From: a virus
Strand: one strand, 5' to 3'
IMG/VR virus record: IMGVR_UViG_3300046007_002678
Location: 1-35,666 of that record
Length of the DNA: 35,666 bases
Shown here: one piece after another, positions 30,789 through 35,666 of the stretch
Layout of the letters: each line of letters opens with the position of its first letter
Numbering within the stretch: the first letter of the stretch is position 1
The notes under the pieces: model-generated
What the model was told of the DNA's origin: nothing
What the model saw: only the letters and a program-made list of their open reading frames with translations
Databases searched by the model: none
Program-made: the position numbers and the translations under genes

Positions 30789-31421
30789 TATCAATACAAA
30801 GTCCATTACATAGCCATTCGGGAACATCTTAGCCCACACACTCCAATACTTGTCAGGCACGACCATACAACCTGCAGACCACCTTTCAATAATTGAACCT
30901 AAGCCGCCTCTGTGTAGGTTTATTCCGTATAACCCCGTAGTTTGTATGCCTTGATTTATTACGTTGTCTTTGTTCCCATCGCGGTAAATTTTCATAGGCT
31001 CTATCTGTCTGAAGAACGGCATAGATAGCCAAAGTGTTTTCCAATTTGCGGACGTGTTGAAAACGTGGCTATTCTTTACAATTTGATTTTCAACCGCAAT
31101 TGCAGTACCAGTGATACCGCCCACCGTTAACGGATTCATAACATAGTGCCTTCCCGCTGTGGTGGAGCATGGTGCGCATTCGATTATATGACGGTCAAAC
31201 AACACGGCAAAGTCATCGTAGGTGTTGGTAAGGGAGTAATCCGTGCGGATGTACACTATTTGCTTACGTTTAGGCAAGGTGTAATTTAATCTGCTTAGTT
31301 TAGCGGTAACATAAGCCGTTAACTTTGTTTTCGTGTCGTTTCCATACTTCCCGTCTACATCGGTTTTGAATCCGTTGTCGCATAGGAATTGCTGTAGGCG
31401 TTTTATTTCTTGTGGTGTCAT
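30783..31421 (-). CDS. Endolysin: peptidoglycan-binding plus L,D-transpeptidase-like domain
   Basis: The N-terminal part (EIKRLQQFLCDNGFKTDVDG, KYGNDTKTKL) is a PG_binding_1 repeat. The C-terminal domain ends in GINLHRGGLGSIIERWSAGC (residues 166-185), the H-x-G...S-x-G-C motif of the YkuD family, with H170, S182 and C185 as the likely catalytic set. Such enzymes form or cut L,D cross-links; in a lysis cassette cutting is expected. No signal peptide is seen, so holin-dependent export is likely. It overlaps the spanin-like gene upstream by 4 bases. Confidence 0.75.
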   Translation of the reverse strand: MTPQEIKRLQQFLCDNGFKTDVDGKYGNDTKTKLTAYVTAKLSRLNYTLPKRKQIVYIRTDYSLTNTYDDFAVLFDRHIIECAPCSTTAGRHYVMNPLTVGGITGTAIAVENQIVKNSHVFNTSANWKTLWLSMPFFRQIEPMKIYRDGNKDNVINQGIQTTGLYGINLHRGGLGSIIERWSAGCMVVPDKYWSVWAKMFPNGYVMDFVLIG

Positions 31422-31927
31422 TTAATAATCATTATAGCCCCAAGCAACCCCGCTGCAAAGTGTCCAATTTTGGCAAGTCTTTTACCGCGTTTCTGTTTAG
31501 TGCTGAGTTGTTCGTTCTTCTTTATTAGGTTGCTTATTCTGTCTGTCTTAATGCTGTCAAGTTTTAAGGCTTCCTGAATCCAAAGCGAATCCTTTTCCCA
31601 TTTGTTCTGATATTCGTTAACAAGGGCAGCGTTGAGTTGCCCGCTGAGTAATTGTCTAACCACCTCGCGCTGGCAGCCTTCTTTTGTTCCACTATCTGTG
31701 AAGCCTCTGCAAAGGTTATCCCATGTTGAATCATATACCCATCGTGTGTGTGAATCAGTAATATACCTAAATCGCTGTCTGATTTTGTAGATGGTGTCTG
31801 TTCGTTCGTATCGTAATCGGAGTGTATCATGCTTTAAAATAGTTTGTGGTGTTTGTTCTGTATTCTCGGCAACGATAAAGATGATCATTGCAAGGGCTAC
31901 GATAATGGCAATAACGGCTACTTTCAT
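31418..31927 (-). CDS. Spanin-like membrane protein, 169 aa
   Basis: A hydrophobic N-terminal anchor (residues 3-20, VAVIAIIVALAMIIFIVA) is followed by a charged, helical periplasmic part (KWEKDSLWIQEALKLDSI, SNLIKKNEQLSTKQKRGK) and a second hydrophobic end (IGHFAAGLLGAIMIIK). This fits an inner-membrane lysis accessory such as an i-spanin or unimolecular spanin, though the order differs from the classical ones. It lies directly before the endolysin. Confidence 0.55.
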   Translation of the reverse strand: MKVAVIAIIVALAMIIFIVAENTEQTPQTILKHDTLRLRYERTDTIYKIRQRFRYITDSHTRWVYDSTWDNLCRGFTDSGTKEGCQREVVRQLLSGQLNAALVNEYQNKWEKDSLWIQEALKLDSIKTDRISNLIKKNEQLSTKQKRGKRLAKIGHFAAGLLGAIMIIK

Positions 31928-32139
31928 TTCTCGTATGTTTTAGCCGTTCCGCCCCTAGTTTCCCATACCTTTAAAGGCTCGCACACCACAGCCACACCGT
32001 CTATAATTTTAACGGACGCAATATAATCCCGTGGGTATTTAAAGTTCGTCTGTATCACTCCGTTTGAATCGTAAAAACCAATCAATGGGTACACCTCATC
32101 CCCTACTTTTGCTTTATCTTTGTTTATGACTGCTTGCAC
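31924..32139 (-). CDS. Hypothetical protein, 71 aa
   Basis: The product is a small beta-type protein (AKVGDEVYPLIGFYDSNGVI; SVKIIDGVAVVCEPLKVW) of unknown role; it is first in the minus-strand lysis operon. It starts with GTG at 32139, exactly 5 bases after the -7-like box TTAGTTTG, so it would be translated from a leaderless message. Confidence 0.6.
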   Translation of the reverse strand: MQAVINKDKAKVGDEVYPLIGFYDSNGVIQTNFKYPRDYIASVKIIDGVAVVCEPLKVWETRGGTAKTYEK

Positions 32140-32144
32140 GAATG

Positions 32145-32175
32145 CAAACTAAGGGGTAATATTTGAGATATGCAA
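32145..32175 (-). promoter_or_regulatory. Promoter of the minus-strand lysis operon
   Basis: On the minus strand a -33 TTG (32175-32173) is followed after 20 bases by TTAGTTTG (32152-32145), then CATTC and the GTG start at 32139. The first base of the -7 box is TT rather than TA. Confidence 0.5.
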
Positions 32176-32187
32176 TAGTGAAAAGTT

Positions 32188-32248
32188 ATTTGGAATCATT
32201 CTAAATTACACAAAATGCTTGCAGAAATAAAAAACGGGTGTACATTTG
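32188..32248 (+). promoter_or_regulatory. Palindrome-linked early promoter, copy C
   Basis: ATTTGGAATCATTCTAAAT (32188-32206, one arm mismatch) is followed by CAAAATGC, the -33 TTG at 32219-32221, a 19-base spacer and TACATTTG at 32241-32248. The ATG is only 4 bases further, so the transcript is probably leaderless. It is back to back with the lysis operon promoter. Confidence 0.85.
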
Positions 32249-32252
32249 CGAC

Positions 32253-32426
32253 ATGAATTACTTTGAAATCAGAGAATGGAAAGATGGCGAAGCGGAAGCA
32301 GTCGCACGTCTTCAACGGTACTGGGCAATACAGCGCAACCGCGTGTCCCGTGCTATCGCAATGAAAGAAAGAAACAAGGTTGAACAATGGGCATCTAATC
32401 AAGTAAGTAAGTTTTATGGCAAGTGA
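32253..32426 (+). CDS. Small early protein, 57 aa
   Basis: The product is helical and basic in its middle (EAEAVARLQRYWAIQRNRVS, RAIAMKERNKVEQWA). I do not recognise it. ATG 32253 is chosen because the promoter -7 box lies 4 bases upstream; the GTG at 32238 would be inside the promoter. It opens the right-hand early operon. Confidence 0.65.
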   Translation: MNYFEIREWKDGEAEAVARLQRYWAIQRNRVSRAIAMKERNKVEQWASNQVSKFYGK

Positions 32427-32517
32427 AATGGGATACGTTGCAGGCGCGGCAGCATTGCTGCTAATTGCTATCCTCGGCTTTGCGATTTGGATAATCATTA
32501 AGGATGAATTAAAATGA
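32416..32517 (+). CDS. Single-pass membrane microprotein, 33 aa
   Basis: The product is one hydrophobic helix (VAGAAALLLIAILGFAIWII) with the acidic/basic end KDELK. It overlaps the upstream gene by 11 bases and the next one by 4 (ATGA), which supports real translation. Confidence 0.55.
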   Translation: MASEMGYVAGAAALLLIAILGFAIWIIIKDELK

Positions 32518-32579
32518 CTGACTACATCATAGTCGCAATGTACGGGGTACTTGCATACTACACACTAAAAGGCGAATGA
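32514..32579 (+). CDS. Putative hydrophobic microprotein, 21 aa
   Basis: The product reads MTDYIIVAMYGVLAYYTLKG and one more residue. It is joined to the preceding microprotein by ATGA and ends 10 bases before the next start. It is very short, so coding is supported only by the junctions and composition. Confidence 0.4.
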   Translation: MTDYIIVAMYGVLAYYTLKGE

Positions 32580-32589
32580 AAGATAAGAA

Positions 32590-33330
32590 ATGAACGTGAT
32601 TAATTTTAGCGGTGGAAGAACGTCAGCGTACATGACAAGGCGATTAATAGACGAAGGTGGCGAATACTTAGTTACATTCCAGAACACGGGCAAAGAAATG
32701 CCTCAAACACTTGACTTCATAAACGAGTGCGATAAGATGTGGAATCTTAATATACTTTGGTTAGAGTATCGCTTTGGCAATGCTTTTGAAGTTGTGACTT
32801 ACGAGACCGCTTCACGGAATGGCAGACCGTTTTATGAGTTAATAGCGCACAATAAGCAATTCTTACCCAATCAACGCATGAGATACTGCACCCGCGAAAT
32901 GAAAATAAACACGCTTAAACGCTATCTTAAAAGCATAGGCATAAAAGATTATACTTCGTTCAATGGAATACGTTATGACGAGCCTCGCAGGTGGGCTAAG
33001 ATTAAAGCAAGCGATTACGATGTAGAGTTGCCTTTGGTTAAATGGAAAACAACCAAGGCAGATGTATTGAAGTTTTGGAAACAACAAGATTTCGACCTTA
33101 TGGTTAACGAACCTTACGGTAACTGCGATTGCTGCTTTTTAAAAGGCAAAGGTAAATTAGCTATCATAGCAAAGGAAAAACCAGAGTTATTTGATTGGTG
33201 GATTGCCCATGAAAAAAACTCTACATTCAAAAAAGAAATCAGTTACGAGCAAATAAGAGATAAAGCACAGAAACAAATAGGTCTTTGGGATAACGACCCA
33301 AGTTTTGAATGCTTCTGCAATATAGATTAA
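32590..33330 (+). CDS. PAPS-reductase-like PP-loop protein
   Basis: The PP-loop is NFSGGRTSAYMT at residues 5-16, the nucleotide-binding signature of the adenine nucleotide alpha-hydrolase superfamily including PAPS reductases and DndC. Cysteines at 100, 179, 181, 182, 241 and 243 could bind an Fe-S cluster, as in DndC-like members. The 246-aa product could act in sulfur transfer to nucleic acid or small molecules, or in nucleotide metabolism; phage versions are common but uncharacterised. It is the first sizeable gene of the early right operon. Confidence 0.7.
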   Translation: MNVINFSGGRTSAYMTRRLIDEGGEYLVTFQNTGKEMPQTLDFINECDKMWNLNILWLEYRFGNAFEVVTYETASRNGRPFYELIAHNKQFLPNQRMRYCTREMKINTLKRYLKSIGIKDYTSFNGIRYDEPRRWAKIKASDYDVELPLVKWKTTKADVLKFWKQQDFDLMVNEPYGNCDCCFLKGKGKLAIIAKEKPELFDWWIAHEKNSTFKKEISYEQIRDKAQKQIGLWDNDPSFECFCNID

Positions 33331-33331
33331 T

Positions 33332-33362
33332 TTGCATAAGTAAAAACTTATCCGTATACTTG
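33332..33362 (+). promoter_or_regulatory. Promoter of the replication operon
   Basis: TTG at 33332-33334, a 20-base spacer and TATACTTG at 33355-33362. The -7 box has one departure from TAnnTTTG. The palindrome found at the other early promoters is absent. Confidence 0.65.
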
Positions 33363-33367
33363 CAACA

Positions 33368-33484
33368 CACGACAAGACTTGAAAATGAAAAAGAACTTTA
33401 GGGGCGGGCATTGGAATGGGGTATCTCCCGTTCGGTCTTGTCGTGGGATTAAAAACCCGCCCCTTACTATTTTTACACGACATG
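33368..33484 (+). ncRNA. Structured leader RNA with interleaved inverted repeats
   Basis: CACGACAAGAC (33368-33378) is the perfect complement of GTCTTGTCGTG (33435-33445). AGGGGCGGG (33400-33408) is the perfect complement of CCCGCCCCT (33456-33464). The two pairs interleave, which allows an H-type pseudoknot. TGTCGTG (33439-33445) can instead pair with CACGACA (33476-33482), which touches the first base of the ATG at 33482. So two alternative folds exist, one covering the start codon. This fits a regulatory leader. Confidence 0.55.
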
Positions 33485-33495
33485 GCAAAATCTAA
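33385..33495 (+). CDS. Possible leader peptide, 36 aa
   Basis: The frame gives MKKNFRGGHWNGVSPVRSC and goes on RGIKNPPLTIFTRHGKI, ending past the replication gene start. It has an ATG shortly after the promoter and covers both inverted repeats. Translation here would melt the structures. It may be a leader peptide or a by-product of the RNA's base composition. Confidence 0.35.
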   Translation: MKKNFRGGHWNGVSPVRSCRGIKNPPLTIFTRHGKI

Positions 33496-34228
33496 GAAAT
33501 CTTTTATTCTCTATTGTGATTTGATTCACACGTTAGAGAAAATGCCTGATGACAAAGCAGGGCAACTATTCAAACACATATTGAGGTATGTAAACGACCT
33601 TGACCCAGTTACAGATGACTTAATAGTCAACCTAACATTTGAGCCTATAAAGCAGCAGCTAAAGCGCGACTTAATGGCGTGGGAGAAAACCAACGAAGCA
33701 CAAAGTTTATCGGGTAGAATAGGCAATCTAAAGCGTTGGCATAGGGATTTATACGATTTGTATTTAAAGGGTGCTCGAATTGAAGAGTTAGAAGTAATCG
33801 CATTTAATCGCAAACCATCGCTACCCGATACAACCCAATCGCCCCCAATCGCGAATATCGCTGATACTGTAACTGATAATGATACTGATAATGTAAGTGA
33901 TATAAAAATAGAAGAACCGCCTAAAGGCGTACCCCATAAAATTTTTGTTCCTGATTTTGAATCTTATCCAATAATTTACAGACAAGGTTTAAAATTGTGG
34001 TGGGAGTACAAAATAGAAAAAAAACAAAAGTACAAGCCAACGGGGTGGGAAACGTTTGTTAAATCGGCAATGGAAGACTTCCCTGATGCGGTCAAGTTTA
34101 ATGAAGCATTGAAACATAGCATTTCAAACAATTATAGCGGCTTATATCCAAAGAATAAGCAAGAGGAAAAGAAAGATGTAACGCCTCCTAGTATGGTTAA
34201 CATGAAAAACGACCCAAGATTTTTATGA
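33482..34228 (+). CDS. Replication protein, DUF6291-like N-terminus (replisome organiser type)
   Basis: The product starts MAKSKKSFILYCDLIHTLEK, then MPDDKAGQLFKHILRYVNDL and the region FEPIKQQLKRDL, which matches the N-terminal domain seen in putative phage replisome organisers. A linker of Asp/Thr/Asn follows (about 140-165), then a helical C-terminal domain (YRQGLKLWWEYKIEKKQKYK, PTGWETFVKSAM). Such proteins bind the phage origin and hand over to the helicase loader, which is the next gene (ATGA overlap). I chose ATG 33482; the upstream in-frame ATG 33416 lies in the structured leader. Confidence 0.75.
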   Translation: MAKSKKSFILYCDLIHTLEKMPDDKAGQLFKHILRYVNDLDPVTDDLIVNLTFEPIKQQLKRDLMAWEKTNEAQSLSGRIGNLKRWHRDLYDLYLKGARIEELEVIAFNRKPSLPDTTQSPPIANIADTVTDNDTDNVSDIKIEEPPKGVPHKIFVPDFESYPIIYRQGLKLWWEYKIEKKQKYKPTGWETFVKSAMEDFPDAVKFNEALKHSISNNYSGLYPKNKQEEKKDVTPPSMVNMKNDPRFL

Positions 34229-34836
34229 ATCAATTGGTAGAAAATTATTTGAAGCTGTTGGAAAAAAACAAACCACAGCCAAAGGTTCAAAGGGTAGTAA
34301 GCCCTAGAGAACTTCGCGAGTGTTGGGTTAAGACTGGTTTAACCAAAGTTGAATCCTACGAATACAACGAAATAGCGGACACGATTTTAAAGATATGCTT
34401 TGCCCCTGACAGACAAGTTAAGGGCGCGGTAATATGTGGAAGCAAAGGAATAGGTAAGACATTGAACATGGACATATTCGCTACTATCAATACTCATATG
34501 TTTGGGGTTAAGACTAAGTTTTATGAAGTAGGTGAGATTGAATTGATGTACAAATTAGAGGGCGCAAACTTTTTAGAATCGTTAACAGATATACCTTGCC
34601 TAATAATCAATGACGCGGGTGCTGAGAACCTGTTAAACGACTTCGGTACGCATAGAAATATAATTTCGGACATACTTATACTCCGTTACCGTGCGTTTCA
34701 AAAGAGAGGTCTTAAAACGTATTTAACAAGTAACATGACGTGGAAAGCAATCAACGAACATTACGGGGATAGACTGGAAGATAGGTTCAGGGAGATGTTT
34801 TACAAGGTTGAAATAGTGGGGGAAAGCAAGAGATGA
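34225..34836 (+). CDS. DnaC-like AAA+ helicase loader
   Basis: Walker A is GSKGIGKT at residues 72-79 and Walker B is CLIINDAG at 125-132, followed by a sensor-like segment LKTYLTSNMTW and an arginine-finger-type part DRLEDRFREM near the end. The 203-aa length fits DnaC/DnaI-type loaders that place the host DnaB helicase on the origin. The phage appears to lack its own helicase and polymerase, so use of the host replisome is expected. Confidence 0.85.
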   Translation: MNQLVENYLKLLEKNKPQPKVQRVVSPRELRECWVKTGLTKVESYEYNEIADTILKICFAPDRQVKGAVICGSKGIGKTLNMDIFATINTHMFGVKTKFYEVGEIELMYKLEGANFLESLTDIPCLIINDAGAENLLNDFGTHRNIISDILILRYRAFQKRGLKTYLTSNMTWKAINEHYGDRLEDRFREMFYKVEIVGESKR

Positions 34837-35042
34837 AACACATAGACAACATGACAATAGAGGAAGTAATCTTCTACGGTCAGAGATTAAAATACCACCT
34901 TTTACCAAAAGCAAAGGAGTATGTTAAAATAGCTCCAGTACATGAGGTTATTGGAATAATGGAAACAATAGTAAAGGGTGAGATAATGGTAGAAAAATTA
35001 AGACAAAAATATATAACATGGACACATTCACAGCAGCCTTAG
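34833..35042 (+). CDS. Hypothetical protein, 69 aa
   Basis: An unrecognised helical protein (MTIEEVIFYGQRLKYHLLPK; HEVIGIMETIVKGEIMVEKL). It overlaps the helicase loader by 4 bases and the DnaA-like gene by 25, so it belongs to the replication operon. Confidence 0.6.
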   Translation: MKHIDNMTIEEVIFYGQRLKYHLLPKAKEYVKIAPVHEVIGIMETIVKGEIMVEKLRQKYITWTHSQQP

Positions 35043-35509
35043 ACATTTTAACCGGCAGAGGATTTCCCAACGCCTTAGAGATAGCGAATGAAATTGAATT
35101 TCAAACACGATTAAAGACTATTGAACGTCCGAAAACATTTGAGGATGACAAGAACAGATTGTTTGAAATAATCAAAGATTACTTTCCTACTTACTGCGCA
35201 GGGAAGAATCCCATTCAAAATAAGTTTGGCGAAACAATCGGATATAAAGAGGAAAGAGAACGCCTAACAATAGAAGCGGTAAATTCTAAATCCCGCAAAC
35301 AAGAACTTGTAATGGTAAGGCAAATTATGATGTACTTTCTGAGGGAAAAATCCCACTACGGTTTGAAGCAAATAGCCTACTCATTTGGTGGGCGTGACCA
35401 TTCAACCGCGATACATTCAAAGGACACGGTTATAAACTACATGGACGTGGACAGAAAGTATAAGGCAATGGTAGAGGAAATCGGACGGGCTTATTTAGAA
35501 CGGTTCTAA
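35018..35509 (+). CDS. DnaA domain IV-like origin-binding protein
   Basis: Residues 99-142 match the C-terminal DNA-binding domain of DnaA: VRQIMMYFLRE, LKQIAYSFGGRDHSTAIHS, the last being the signature helix-turn-helix loop that contacts DnaA boxes (GGRDHSTV-IH in bacteria). There is no AAA+ ATPase domain; the first 95 residues are unrelated and helical. A phage protein with only this domain may bind an origin or compete with host DnaA. Its final codons form one arm of the palindrome of promoter copy D. Confidence 0.8.
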   Translation: MDTFTAALDILTGRGFPNALEIANEIEFQTRLKTIERPKTFEDDKNRLFEIIKDYFPTYCAGKNPIQNKFGETIGYKEERERLTIEAVNSKSRKQELVMVRQIMMYFLREKSHYGLKQIAYSFGGRDHSTAIHSKDTVINYMDVDRKYKAMVEEIGRAYLERF

Positions 35510-35553
35510 ATTACTAAAAGTGCTTGCAGAAATAGAAAGTGTATGTATCTTTG
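35493..35553 (+). promoter_or_regulatory. Palindrome-linked early promoter, copy D
   Basis: ATTTAGAACGGTTCTAAAT (35493-35511) is an odd palindrome with 9-base arms. It carries paired changes compared with copies A and B (AAT/ATT to AAC/GTT). Then AAAAGTGC, -33 TTG at 35524-35526, a 19-base spacer, -7 TATCTTTG at 35546-35553 and a leader to the ATG at 35570. It drives the operon at position 29 of the circular map. Confidence 0.85.
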
Positions 35554-35665
35554 TGCCATACTTAACAACATGAAAAACACAGAATACAGCGTTATTGAGA
35601 ACGCAATCCAAACACAACTGCCTGACGGATACAAAGAGTTAGCATTGCAGAACCTAAGACTTAAT
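35545..35665. repeat. Right copy of 121-bp terminal direct repeat
   Basis: Identical to 4-124; the final base of the window (T) differs from base 125 (C). Confidence 0.95.
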
Positions 35666-35666
35666 T
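35570..35666 (+). CDS. Partial second copy of the first gene
   Basis: It repeats the first 32 codons of the gene at 29-331 and is cut by the window end. On the circular map it is the same gene. Confidence 0.85.
   Translation, partial: MKNTEYSVIENAIQTQLPDGYKELALQNLRLN

Noticed and set aside
31564-31830. 88-aa minus-strand frame inside the spanin-like gene, as an embedded outer spanin
   Set aside because: It has no signal peptide or lipobox and its composition reads like a shadow frame of the host gene.
32116-32131. Plus-strand TATCTTTG followed by TTT and ATG
   Set aside because: It looks like the leaderless promoter pattern, but the frame behind it has only 8 codons and the location is inside the minus-strand gene.
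33416-33481. 22-codon N-terminal extension of the replication protein
   Set aside because: The extension runs through the structured leader and its text looks like a by-product of the inverted repeats; the family-like sequence begins at the ATG at 33482.
1-35666. Integrase, lysogeny repressor, tRNA genes, CRISPR arrays
   Set aside because: None was seen on reading either strand; the palindromes at promoters are the only sign of a repressor-like system and no matching repressor gene could be named.

Overview
The window is a complete or near-complete genome of a tailed, siphovirus-like phage of a Bacteroidota host. The first 121 bases after position 3 (4-124) reappear exactly at the end (35545-35665), so the map closes into a circle of about 35.54 kb, or has short terminal redundancy. 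The host call rests on promoters: several have the Bacteroidota form TTG-N19/20-TAnnTTTG, there is almost no Shine-Dalgarno signal, and the small proteins and virion proteins are of the type found in phages of that phylum. No integrase, repressor, tRNA, CRISPR or recognisable lysogeny module was seen, so a lytic lifestyle is most likely.

Layout. (1) Early and replication genes run rightward from about 32253 through the map end and on to about 5050. They include a PAPS-reductase-like PP-loop protein, a DUF6291-like replication protein, a DnaC-like helicase loader, a protein with a DnaA domain IV, an adenine/cytosine DNA methyltransferase with a DIPY motif, a winged-helix protein, an ERF annealing protein, a small HNH protein and many small ORFans, mostly joined by 4-base ATGA overlaps. 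(2) At 5069 a sigma-70-like factor starts the transition to the late region. (3) Packaging (5973-10429): terminase small and large subunits, separated by a class I methyltransferase and a glycosyltransferase, and preceded by a GT9-like protein and an NUMOD4/HNH homing-type endonuclease. (4) Virion genes (10414-23461), with tail genes before head genes: a tail assembly chaperone with a -1 frameshift, gp10-like protein, two large tail proteins, tape measure; then XkdF-like protease, scaffold-like protein, major capsid, probable tail tube, portal, connector and possible terminator. (5) Host-recognition genes (23458-29227): a repetitive fibre, tandem paralogues, a concanavalin/arabinofuranosidase-like binding protein. 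(6) Lysis: two holin-like membrane proteins on the plus strand; an L,D-transpeptidase-like endolysin and a spanin-like protein on the minus strand. (7) A foreign-looking minus-strand block of four small ORFs (29877-30560), with its own host-type promoter, lies between the two lysis halves next to an attC-like inverted repeat.

Regulation is the most unusual part. Four early promoters carry the same 19-base odd palindrome just upstream of the -33 box, and one copy has paired changes that keep the palindrome. Five virion genes and the sigma-like gene share a different element, a TAnnTTTR box exactly 5 bases before the start codon and without a clear -33 box, suggesting leaderless late transcripts possibly read by the phage sigma factor. 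The leader of the replication gene at 33482 contains interleaved perfect inverted repeats that could form a pseudoknot or a switch covering the start codon. All functional calls come from reading motifs by eye; no database search was run.
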